In this document: piece by piece, positions 22,512-33,300 of the stretch
Layout of the letters: the number at the start of each line of letters is the position of its first letter
How positions within the stretch are numbered: position 1 is the first letter of the stretch
NCBI GenBank assembly: GCA_030248215.1
Contig: JASANG010001679.1
Location: forward strand, 124,001 to 188,000
Source of the DNA: Enoplolaimus lenunculus
Lineage: Eukaryota; Nematoda; Enoplea; Enoplida; Thoracostomopsidae
Direction of reading: 5' to 3'
DNA: 64,000 nucleotides
Translations under genes and position numbers: made by a program
The notes under the pieces: generated by a model
Database searches by the model: none
Seen by the model: only the letters and a program-made list of their open reading frames with translations
What the model was told of the DNA's origin: nothing

Positions 22512-25500
22512 ATGAATAGTATTGGTGCTAAGTTGCACAAATTGCAACCGCGTAACCAAACAACTTCATCAACAATATCGAACAGTGTATGTTCAACACA
22601 CGATGCATCCTCATGCGATCAAACCCAAGCCCCTGCAATTCTAATACGCGCTCCAAGCAACGAATCGACAGGAGCGTCCGAGAGCTGTGGACCAAAACGA
22701 AAGTTATCCGAGAAACATCTACGCCGGTTAATCTGGTCACGCCGCAGCTATCGAACGTTTGATTCGCACGATTCTGACAAAGAATACGACGTGATACTCA
22801 ACAAAAACGAAGCCGTTAATGAAAACACCTGCGAGAAGAGCTTACAAATTGAAGAACCTCAAAGTTTTAGCAGCGACAAAAGTAAGCGCGACAAAGTATC
22901 AAAATCTGGCAGAAAACTCGGTTGTGACATGCGAACATGGGCGTCTTGCGATAACCCGGACGTGCAACACGGCACCAGCAATCACCAAGCAACCAAGCCT
23001 GCACTACGATCGAGTAAATCAGTCAATAATAGTCAGTGCAAACGCGGAACTGCAACTGATATGGATATTGCAAATTTCGATTTTACAGAAAACAAACACA
23101 CTACAGGAAATTTTCACGACAATGATTCAAGTATAAGTAAATCGTCAAGTAACTCATCGCTAAGCACACGTTCAAACTATAGTGATACAAGTGCAAGAAA
23201 AAGCTCAACTCAAAGCTTGGACAGTGACACACAAGGAAAACAGCAGCATACGACGAAGAACGAATTAAGAAAGGAAGCAAACGTAACTGGAGTCGATAAA
23301 CCAACTGGAAATCATCGGGAAGAAAACCGTAAAAAAGTGTTAACCAAATCAAGCAAAGAAACTAAGCGTTTACAGTCAAAAATGGCAAACGAAGTCAACA
23401 ACCTAATGGGTGACGTCATGGAGTGCCAATTGGAATACGCGCTTGCTGCAACAGGTCTACTGGCAGGATCGCTTACTAATTCTAGCAATTCGTCGTATAA
23501 AATTAGTCAAATCAGTAACGCTAACGTTGTGCTATCCGATGGGCATCCGTTAATTCATGGTGTAGTACTTTGGATTGTCAAGCCAAAGCAACAAGTATGT
23601 TTATTAGTCGAAATAGGCTGACAAAAATTACAATTAATAGGGGGCAAGACGACTCTGGGAATTCAAATTTTTTCTCTCATTGAAAACAGTCAGTAACGTA
23701 TGCTGGTTACGTGGGCTGGTCCATGTTACTTTGAGGAGCATCCAGGTTTCTGGTGGGTCTATAACAGAGTAGGTTTAGATTCTAGATTGCATTTTTTTGC
23801 TTAGACTTAGGCTTAGGCTTAGGCTAAGGAACACATTTTTGCAACGCTTAGGCTTAGGAATACTCTTAATCTACTGTTCCGCCCCTAAAGGTAACATTGG
23901 CGCGGGGGTTTATACGTCAATTTTCTACTTTTGTAATCTTCAAATTACAATTTTGAAAATTCTTTAGGTGAAATAATTTGCAAAACTTATCTGCTGGCAC
24001 TATGTTTACTATAAAATTTTTATACTTTTGTAACAACAGCCCGTAATGTTTTAAAATAGTCATCGCAATGTCTGTTCATTTTTGACATCCTTACTGGCTG
24101 GTTATATTACCCTAAAACCAAAGCAACAACTCAAACTGAGTAAATTTTAATTTTGAAGGTTTTCTAACATTCATTTAGGCTCGATTTATTACAACCCTGC
24201 TTGCAGAAGGTGCGTGTCCAAATTATACCGACAAACAAACTGGTCGAACGACATTAATGGAAGCAATCTTACAAAATTCAGTGAAAGCCGCCCGTAGACT
24301 GTTATCATGGGTAAGTTTCATATAGTACACCTACACTGTTACAAAAACTGCAACAAAAACAACAACAACCCAACAATAAAAATTGCACAAAAACAGCAAA
24401 CAAAAACAATAAAAATTGCAACAAACACAGCAACAAAAACAATAAAAATTGCAACAAGACAGCAAATAAACAACAACAAAAGCAGCAGCAAAAACTGCAA
24501 CAAAACAACAAAAAAATTTGCAACAAAAACAGCAACAAAACCACAACAAAAACAGCAACATAACCACAACAACAACAACAGAAACTGCAACAAAAACAGC
24601 AGCAAAACGACAACAAAAACAGCAACAAAACAACAACAAAAACTGCAGCAAAAACAGCAACAAAACCACAACAAAAACAGCAACAAAAGAACAAATGGGT
24701 AAAATTGCAAAAGTTCTATTAGACTCTCTTGTAACTCACGCAAGATCTCGGCATACTCCTCCAAAACTGTTTTAAAAGCCTGTCTTATCATGTAGCGCTT
24801 GCTATATATCTGTTACCGTATTTTTTCAGAAAAACACCGATTTAGCGAAACGCGATTACGAAGGCAATACAGCATTAATTCACGCCTCTTCCATTGGTAG
24901 TTTAAGACTAGTTAGAACATTTTGTAAAGCGCTACGCAACCAACGAAGTGATATTGCGGCATCAGATACGGCTTTGCCAGTGTCACCGACCACCGGCAAC
25001 CCTACAATGACCCCAAAATTGGTTACAAAGCAAAAACTTGACACGTTAGAAGCTCAAAATCGATCTGGAGACACTGCGCGCAGTATTGCGTTGCAGGCCC
25101 AGCGTCATGATATTGTTGCTTGCGTTGGTAAGTTTTTTATTCATTTTAACTGAAAAAATAGGTCTGTCGGCCATAAATAATTTCCTTAAAGTTGCTGACC
25201 AGATTTGACGTGGTTTCTTCACCCCTCACCGGTGCAGTGCTTAATCGGAAAACTCATTTAACGCGAAACCTATACTCGGCCAATATTACGTTTCAATCTG
25301 CCCATCTTTTGGTTCCATAGATGTAAAAACTGTTCGGTTGTTACCACAGTATCAGTTGAGCTTGTGAAATCGTAAAATGCCCAAACGATACAATTTTTAA
25401 AAAACTGTGAAAAATTTCGACACCAAAATTGCCGGAACCTCCGCTACAAATTCTTTCAAAACCGGAGCACAATTTTTGTTGACGGAGCCGAAGGTAAACC

Positions 25501-27030
25501 TCCGGGTGTACCGTGCAACCTGGTATGCGTTCCAGTTTGTTGAATCTCAGACTACAATTAGATACCGTATTTGTAGATGACTTCAGAAAAATATTTATTG
25601 AAGAATATTCAGCAACTATTAACGATATGCGTACAAATAGCAGCAATACGTCCGCAGACGATATTTCATCAAACGGACCGCACCTTGTAACTCGAAGCGA
25701 GAGTATTCGTGTTTCAAATAACAATAAAAGTAAACCCAGCAAGGTGGCGCCGTCTCGGCTAGCACGCTTACGCAACCAATTTTCTCGTACTGCAAAATCA
25801 GCAGATTTTACCTGTGAAAACATAGAAGGTATACACAAGCGGCAACTTCAAGCTACAGAATTGCAGTTTGACTCTTTGATTGATACCAATCACGTTGACT
25901 GCAAACAGAACGAAAATAACAAACATAAACTCGATTTACAGCATAGACGGCTATTGAACGAAACAGGTGGACATTTATCAATTGACATACCTCCCATAGA
26001 TCCAGATTGTGAGGTGGAAACTCATGATATGACACCTATATTAGGCGGCCGACGGCAAGGTATAGCAGCGACGAGTGGTAACAAATTTCGATGGACACAC
26101 ACTCGGTCATGTAGTCAATCTAGCAGATATCAAACACAATTCCCACAAACAGACCGGCTGGACATAAAGCATCTCGTCGACGATTTATCTTGCAGCGCTG
26201 AAGCTGCAACAACCAAATCGAGCGAAAACAACAACAACAACAACAACAATAATAATAATAATAATATCAGCAACCACAACAGCAGTAGCAACAACAACAA
26301 ACAAGGTAACCAAAAATCTTGCGCTTTTAACACGAGAAAATTAGGAACAACAGCGTGTTCGATCGACTTGAACATAGATTTTGCGCAAAGCGAAGAAACT
26401 ACCAAGAAAAAAGGACCAAGTACAGCCGGCAAAGATCTCCAAAACAACATCGAACTATGCTTCAACTACGACCATTCCACGTCAGACGAAAATCAAAACG
26501 CGCAGCAACAAAGACAACATGAACGTAAAAACGTTGACGTAAACAAAAAATCCCGACTACTTTTGCTTAGCGACCGGTCAACGCCCAAGGCGGCATCGTT
26601 TGATTTCTCGCTTAGTACACGTGAACCGCATTCTTCTGAACGCAATGAAGACATTGCAAAACATTTCGAAAGAATCCAAAAACCAACAAAAACCAAAACA
26701 AAAACAGACGCAACTGCAAAAACCATTTCAATGATGAAACAAATCAAACAAAATGTTCGACGAAAAGTTTCCATGGAACGGCGACCAAATCGTTGTCATT
26801 CGGCGCACGCCAAAAAATCAGTGACCGATAAAGAATGCAGTTATTATTGTTCGACAGAACTTCCATCAAAGATTCAAAGAACATTGAGCGCTGCGAGTCC
26901 AAACAAATGTTTGAAGCAAATCGGTATGAAAGAATGGCTTGCAGTGGCAAACTTTGACACGAAGCGACCGAGTTTAGAACTACTGCTTAATGGAATGGAA
27001 CGGCGAGACTCAAAACCGGTGAGCAGTTGA
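22512..27030 (+). CDS. Ankyrin-repeat protein with long disordered N- and C-terminal regions
   Basis: Four exons, 22512-23594, 24179-24310, 24830-25127 and 25577-27030, join in phase to 988 residues. The first ATG is preceded by an A-rich leader. Residues 1-320 are Ser/Asn/Lys-rich and probably disordered. Ankyrin units span about residues 345-505: DGHPLIHGVV, TLLAEGACPNYTDKQTGRTT-LMEAI, DLAKRDYEGNTALIHASSIG and AQNRSGDTARSIALQAQRHD. They are interrupted by a Ser/Thr/Pro insert in exon 3. The C-terminal half carries an Asn homopolymer (about 722-737) and basic segments. The last exon begins at TTGTAG|AT (25577), the acceptor that restores phase. I do not recognise the orthologue; ANKRD34-like proteins are one possibility on architecture only. 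Confidence 0.75.
23718..23901 (+). mobile_element. telomere-repeat MITE, family B, in ankyrin-gene intron 1
   Basis: GGTCCATGTTACTTTGAGGA and CCGCCCCTAAAGGTAACATT bound a TTAGGC core with the usual GTTTCTGGTGGGTCTATAA arm. The flanks CGTGGGCT and GCGGGGGT resemble each other only partly. Confidence 0.75.
24340..24692 (+). repeat. AACAAAAACAGC minisatellite in ankyrin-gene intron 2
   Basis: Imperfect repeats of AACAAAAACAGC / AACAACAAAAACTGC run for about 350 bp between the GT donor at 24311 and the acceptor before 24830. The array is open in several frames on both strands, giving Gln/Thr/Lys/Asn-rich or Cys/Phe/Val-rich translations. These are products of composition and not genes. Confidence 0.85.
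25420..25525. repeat. fragment of CCGGAGCCGG element
   Basis: GCCGGAACCTCCG, ACGGAGCCGAAGGTAAACCT and CCGTGCAACCTGG form one end of a family-E relative. It lies in intron 3 immediately upstream of the last ankyrin-gene exon, so the frame that opens at 25513 is partly repeat. Confidence 0.5.
26229..26310 (+). repeat. AAC/AAT trinucleotide repeat coding for poly-Asn
   Basis: AACAACAACAACAACAACAA, then AATAATAATAAT, in frame with the ankyrin gene's last exon, followed by a second AGC/AAC run. It encodes at least thirteen consecutive Asn and should vary in length between individuals. Confidence 0.85.
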
Positions 27031-27157
27031 TCAAACTGCGAAACGTCACAAATACAAACACACGCCGAAAGTTTTAATCATCACATGACACATAATGAAA
27101 GTTCTAACCATTACATGAAGTTTTTGGCCGTTTTATCCCATTTTGACGTATGACTGC

Positions 27158-27163
27158 AATAAA
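27158..27163 (+). terminator. Likely polyadenylation signal of the ankyrin gene
   Basis: AATAAA lies 128 bases after the TGA at 27028-27030 and is the first such hexamer downstream. No transcript evidence. Confidence 0.45.
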
Positions 27164-27286
27164 ATAGTCTTAGGCTTTAGATTAATTCGTTGCTAAGATT
27201 TATTTTTATTCTGACGCTTACGCCCGATCTAAAAATATGCTTATCATAGTTTTCGACCCTAAAAGTGACATCGCTCCGATGAGTGT

Positions 27287-27578
27287 CACGGTACAACCGG
27301 AAGTGTGCCTTCGGCTCCGGTAGAAAATAGACGTCCGACTCCAGCTCCGGTTTTAACTTTTGGTACAATTTTGAAAAAAATTTCCGAGAAGTCGCAAAAA
27401 ATAAGCGTAAAGCCAAATGATTTAACAACACGTTACAAATATAAGCTAAAAATTTAGCAAATTAAACAAAATTTTAACAGTCTCATTTCGCTTTACTTCC
27501 GGCTTCATCTCCAGATCCGGCAGAATTTGTTAACCTCCGACTCCGGCTTTGGTATTTTTCACTTCCGGTTGCACACTG
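27287..27578. mobile_element. CCGGCTCCGG element related to family E
   Basis: CACGGTACAACCGGAAGTG on the left is mirrored by CACTTCCGGTTGCACACTG on the right. The middle is an AT-rich stretch shared with 34444-34763 (TTTGGCACAATTTTGA-like, then AAATAAGCGTAAAGCC). Confidence 0.65.
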
Positions 27579-28391
27579 ATGAATGTATTTTTATACGTTA
27601 GCGCATGTGCATTTTGCAAAAAAATTAATTATCGCTATATCGCAATAAGTTCTTGTAAATAAAACAAACTGTGCACCTATATTAACTTGAATCAAGGGTG
27701 AAGCAAAAGTAAAAATGTGGTAATAGCTTAATTACCAATTTTAGCAATATATGTCGTGCCCCAAACATCTATTTGCCCCGTTGGCAACTGAGAAGTCCCA
27801 AACGACAATTGCTGTTCGGGGTAGCCCAAACAACTACAGGAATGCAAACTGTTTTTGATTGGAACATTTTACAGGCCAAATAGCTTTTGGAATTGGAATG
27901 TATACAGTTTGTGATTCGTTGGTCAGTCTTGTTTGAGGAAACTGCCTTGTACATTAATTCTTGGCTTCACCACATTGGCCAACTATAAATCAAACCAGGT
28001 TTATAAAATATATGAACGAAGCTGTGTGGGCGTGTGCCGTAATATTTAATCGAATACAACGTTATTTTGGTATGCTGTTTCAATTTCTATTTTGATTAGC
28101 CAATCAAATTGCGTCTCCGTATTCTTCATCCTATATAAATGCTGTTTAACTTATATAGTTTGCAATATGGTGAAGCCAACACTGCAAGTCAGTTTTCTAA
28201 AATATAGTCAAACCTGAAAAACCCATCGATATTAACGGTTTTCTGATTTATATAGCTATATTTGTTCACAACAGCAATTAACGTACGTAAAATTCGACTG
28301 AATACCAGACTGGTTTACAACATATCTGTATCATATTTATGAGAAGACACTGTGTGCTTTCATTCAATTCCTTTCCACTCTACACAAAAAT

Positions 28392-28547
28392 GGACAATGT
28401 ATAGAACAGGTCCGGAACAGTGGTAAAAGCATTCTTAAGCCTAAAGCCTAAGCTTAAGAATAAGCCTACACCTAAGCAAAAAATTAGTAACCTTACTCTA
28501 TTACAGTCCCGCCGGAAAACGTTCCGGCCCTGTTCTATACATGAGCC
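28392..28547 (-). mobile_element. telomere-repeat MITE, family A
   Basis: Antisense copy with GGACAATGTATAGAACAGGT on the left and GGCCCTGTTCTATACATGAG on the right. The flanks ACAAAAAT and ACAAAAAG form an 8-bp duplication with one mismatch. The core has CCTAAG repeats and CCTAAGCAAAAAATTAGTAA. Confidence 0.8.
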
Positions 28548-28845
28548 ACAAAAAGCAACAAAAGTTGAATTTTGGGATGGAATAGCTTTGTGTTTAAAGC
28601 ATAGCCACAGACGACATTTACCCTGAACTAAACGTTCACCGTTATACGCGAAGTATATACAACGCCGAGTTACATTACGCTTTGTTAGCAAATTAGCTCA
28701 GGCAGGAGTTTAAACAAGAACAAAAATGCTAAAGACAAAGTTTATTTTAAAATGCGTACTGAAAACGAATATATTATACAATCATACAATGAGACAGAGT
28801 TTAATGATCGGGATATAAATTTTAAATCGTTGATATAAACCAAGA

Positions 28846-29152
28846 GTGGATGATGCATACTTCAACAAGAGTATACAATTGGGCACATTCTGTGTAGAAA
28901 AGAATGTACCCAGCACGCATTGTTTTTGCCCTACCCCTGTATATTTAAAGGGGGGTACACGTACGACCGGTGTGATGCACGGCTCTTTATGTATGCGGTG
29001 TCAAGCATGCTCCCTATATAGTTTTTCAGGGTAAGTATTCATGTTATAGCAACTCCCCTCTAAGAAAGGGGGTTCGGCCAAAAACGCAACGCCCGATGCT
29101 ACATTTTGCACCATGCGGAGCCTCATGAGCTGCACACTCTTGTATTATGCAC
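28846..29152. mobile_element. element with GATGATGCATACTT end, copy 1
   Basis: It starts GGATGATGCATACTTCAACA and ends CACTCTTGTATTATGCA. The two ends share an inverted TGCATA...CAAGAGT arrangement. It is about 300 bp, and a second copy lies at 62652-62962. The interior has AAAAGAATGTACC and AAAACGCAACGCCCGATGCT in both. No frame of note. Confidence 0.6.
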
Positions 29153-29485
29153 CTACAAAAGAGTAAGCTTAAGCTTTAGACTAATTTTTTTGCTTGGCTA
29201 AGATTAGGCAAAGGCGTAGAAATATACTCATTCTTAAGCTTAGGCAGATCCGTAGCCAGCTCACCTTGCTAGGGGGCTAAAAAATTTTCAGGAGGGCATT
29301 TAAGGGTTTTTAATGACTTGCAAGCAAAGTTGAAAAATTTTTAGGGGGCCAAAATTTTTCCAGGGGAGGGGTTCAGCCGCCTTGGCTACGGACCCGCGTT
29401 TAGGCTTACGATTAGGTTTATTAGGCTTAGGCTTAGGAATATGCTTATAATACCTACTGTTCCGCCCGTGTTCTTTACATTGGCC
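29153..29485 (+). mobile_element. telomere-repeat MITE, family A, interrupted by a family G element
   Basis: TACAAAAGAGTAAGCTTAAG through a TTAGGC block to about 29262, then a family G unit (CGTAGCCAGCTCACCTTGCT ... CCTTGGCTACGG) to about 29395. The TTAGGC core then resumes and ends TGTTCTTTACATTGGCC. Family G therefore inserted after this A copy. Confidence 0.75.
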
Positions 29486-29939
29486 AGCAGTTTTTGCTTG
29501 TTTAGAAAATCCTTCCCACCCTTATATGAGAAGATAATTTGCTTATGGTTGCATAAAACACCGTAGAAAGTGAAACTGACCCATGACCACATCCTTTACA
29601 GACATCACAGCATCAATGCATTCACAGAACTTTTGATTACATATCTGCAACATTCCTACTATCTCCAATTAAAATTAAATCAGTGCAATATCTGTCATAT
29701 AAATACGCTCAGCGAATAACAATGCCATGGCTGCTGTTCCCCTACCCCTACGGAGCAGCCCAGGACCTTGCGGGCCCAAAACAAAATCAATCCGCTAACT
29801 GATGTTAACAAAATTTGCACCTTAGGCGCAATTCAGATTAAACATTCTGCTATTCATGCTTATTTGGCATCTCGCTCGCAACTTTTTTTGCCAATATATA
29901 TTACGCAACCGTGTATGACCATGTTTTTGGCTGATCTGA

Positions 29940-30145
29940 AATTCGGATATAACCCGGCAAATTGGGATTTTAGGCGCAGCTTTTTTCGCTCGGAATTTTG
30001 AGAAATTGGGATTTGACCCGGGAAATTGGTGATTTCGGGACAGTCGGATATTTCCGGGAAAATGGGCTTCTAGACACAGCCTTTTTCGCTCGGGATTTTG
30101 GGAAATTGGGATTTTGGAAAATTGCGACATTACCCGGGAAGTTAG
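29940..30145. repeat. two-unit tandem repeat of about 98 bp
   Basis: GGCGCAGCTTTTTTCGCTCG (near 29976) recurs as GACACAGCCTTTTTCGCTCG (near 30074), each followed by ATTTTG(A/G)GAAATTGGGATTT and a CCCGGGAA block. It lies just 3' of VPS26C. Confidence 0.6.
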
Positions 30146-30303
30146 CATACACATCATACGCATATGCAAATAAACATTTTGCCGACTAACCATGTAAACA
30201 TGACCGCACCGAAACAACGACACAAAATAAGGACAATGTCTCAAAAAATGATCAATTGCCGGTATTTCATATCGCTCCAATCAATCAACGTTCAACATTT
30301 CAC

Positions 30304-33300
30304 TCAACGATAAAACTTTAACGGAAATCCTTCAGACGCAAAATGTCCATTCGCAAACACAACAATAACATTAACTAAAAAGTCAATTTTAAAATTAGGC
30401 GCAGCCACACTTGTGCATGTAAACAAACGCGGCAACACCATATAAATTGGAATCGGACGACTACGAACAACATCGCCGTCGCCAATTTGAATATTTTGAA
30501 TTTCTGTCGCATCGCGACTAAATCCTGCATCGGTTGCGCCGCACGTTTCAACGCGAACAAGTTGCAATTCTACGCTTCGGATCGCCGAATCTGGACAGTC
30601 AACAATTTCAATTTCGCCTACAAACATTTATTGCAGTTATTTACTTTCCTTACGCAAGAGCTTTGTCCTCAGTTCTTGTTCAAGAGCATAACACACTCTT
30701 GGTATTATATACATGAATTTAATTGACTACACAGGCAAAAAATTATCTGATTAGTTCAAACCATACCAAGTTTTTTTCATTAAATTGAAATCGCGCCAAA
30801 CACACTATCTATTACGAAACGACAAGTAAGAATAAACGTTAGGTTGATGTTGATTTTGAAAATATTTTAGCACACTTGGGTTTATGCCCCAAGCAAACAT
30901 TAATCATTATACTCTGGTCCAAATTTGAATTTTTCAAACGAATGTTTTGAATGACACAATATTCTTCGAAAAAAGGTTGCCTAAAAATTGGTGCACAGTT
31001 ACCATTTCTAGTTACCTGTCAATGGTTGTGCCAAGCTCAAAACAACACTGTCAATGCGACCTTTAATGGTGAACCGAGGCATACGGGCGCCACCAATCGA
31101 ATTCAACGTTTTGTCTTTCGACTGCGGTTTAACCGTATCTTGCGTTATTGTGAACGACGCTGGCTGTGGCTCGATTTGACTGAGTGACCTATAAAATATT
31201 TCACTACTGTTTATTCTGTAGCTAACAGACATTCACAAATAGCTAGCGCCCGTCACCTGCTCTCTAAAAACTTAAACAAACTTGATTTAAGCTTATGGTA
31301 ATCCAGCAGTATTAAACTAAAGTTTCTAGATTAGTTAAACTAACAGGTAGGTTTACGCTTAAACTCATTTAAAACGTTATATATTTTCAGTTTAAGTTAA
31401 ACTTAATCAACTCTTGGATACACATAATTTCTGGGCCGCCCTTGTTACTTAAAACGAAAAATAAGTTAACTTAAACTCGTGTTAAACTTAAAATCACGTT
31501 AGTTTAAGGAAAACCTAAAACTCTAGTTTAGTTAGTCCGGCCAGCCATTTAAGTTATACTTAAACTAATATTACAGTTTAATTAAGCTATAAATTAAGTT
31601 TAAGTTTTTAGAGAGTGTATAGTATCATTAATTATCATTCAACCGTATTCGATAGGTTCTCAAACAAACAATCCACGGTATCTACACTAAATTTTTCAAA
31701 ATGGTAGGAAATATCCACCAGATGAAACACGTTAAAAAATTAATAAAGTTTAATTAATATACGTCAAGAACCAAAGTACGCATTCAAAATTATCGTTGAT
31801 AAATGCTAAATATAGTAAGCTACTCCGAATGAACGATAGTCGGCTTGCATTCTTCACTGTAAGCTTATTGGCTAAAGGTTACGCGCTCAGGTTTGGATTA
31901 GCGAGTATCTTTAAGTATACGATGTCGCTTTTGCCATTTCCCAGAGTAAAGATATACAGTTCTCACATTATTCCATTTGCCCGAAACAAATACAACTACT
32001 ACACCTTTTGTCTGCCTCACTAAACTATTTGAATGTTCTCTGTTTACTCTATACCACACTAGGTGGCGTCGGTCCTTGTTTTCGTTTTGCTACAACGTCA
32101 CATACTGAAATCTTCATTAGTTTGGAATAGCAAGAGTACTTTGGTTGTTCGAAAATATTACGTTACATGCGTATGCAAACTACAAACTAAGCGGACAGCC
32201 GTGGAAACACGATCTCGGTGAGGCAATGGCGGTGATAAGTGGGGCGATAAGGCGCCCCCATTGGTCTTCGCCGACGAAGTTTTTTTTGCCTAATTTGTAT
32301 GTTTCGGTCGGTGTTTTGAAAAATGTTAAAAAATTTGCGCTTCGCGCATATTAACTAAGCACTATTTCTGGTTTAATATTGAGTGTGTAATCAATTGGTC
32401 TTCAAACTTACACGTTTGAAAAAAGAAGTCTAAAATCGCAGTGTGTTCGGTTATCCTCCCAGCCGGTGTTGAAACTTTTGGTTAACGGGTTATTGTCAAA
32501 TAACTGATTTGGCACCGTCTCAAATCGTTGGCAGCGTGCCAAATCAGTTATTTGACCATACATCGTTAGCCAGACGTTCGATTGCACAAAATTTAACACA
32601 ATTGGAGTCAGCTTCACAAACTGCATCGAATGGTATATAATTTGTCTAACTTTTTAACAAATAAAATTTGGGTGCCAACGACGCACCTTGAGACCTTAAA
32701 AAATCATATTTTTCAAACATTCAAATTTGGCCAAAAAATGACCAGACGATGTTATATTAAAAAAAACTTTTCAAAATCCAACCATCTTTGGGCAAACGCT
32801 GGCTGGCAAGATAACTGAAAACCCCCAAATCATTGGACATGCGCTCTCTTCCTTAGGTTCTTCATATCACCACCCCTGCGCTGAAGCGAAATCGCGAATA
32901 AAGCGTTCTAATTCTAAAATACATATTGTACGTCGTTTGAAAAGACTAATTTCTACCACCCACCTATATTTAGCACTTCTAATGAATATGGTTCCAAGTA
33001 CATATATATGCCTCAACTCCAAATATTGATTAGCCGAAAGTCTTGTTGCAAATCGTTTCTCAACTAAAACTTGATACATTTCATTGCCGTTAATTCATAA
33101 CAAAATGATTTTCTTACTCTGAAGGCGTCGATTGTAACACAAATTCATGCTGTTTTTCAATATGTTTGCTCGGAAACGAACGTTTTACTAAACATTTAAC
33201 ATAGTACTGTACACACAGGTATACACCATGATACGAATCGTACAGCGTTGTATTCTGTGTTCGAGGCGAAATCTGAAATAATCAAATCAACTGGCAATTT

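Noticed and set aside
23595-23621. C-terminus CLLVEIG after residue 361 of the ankyrin gene
   Set aside because: It lies past a GTATGT donor, and the downstream exon continues the ankyrin unit in phase.
24305-24791. Cys/Phe/Val-rich and Gln/Asn-rich frames of up to 150 codons
   Set aside because: Products of the intronic AACAAAAACAGC minisatellite; they lie between two verified ankyrin exons.
25513-25576. Start of the last ankyrin exon at the first in-frame codon or at the CTCAG acceptor (25550)
   Set aside because: Those acceptors are out of phase with the preceding exon; TTGTAG at 25576 restores phase.
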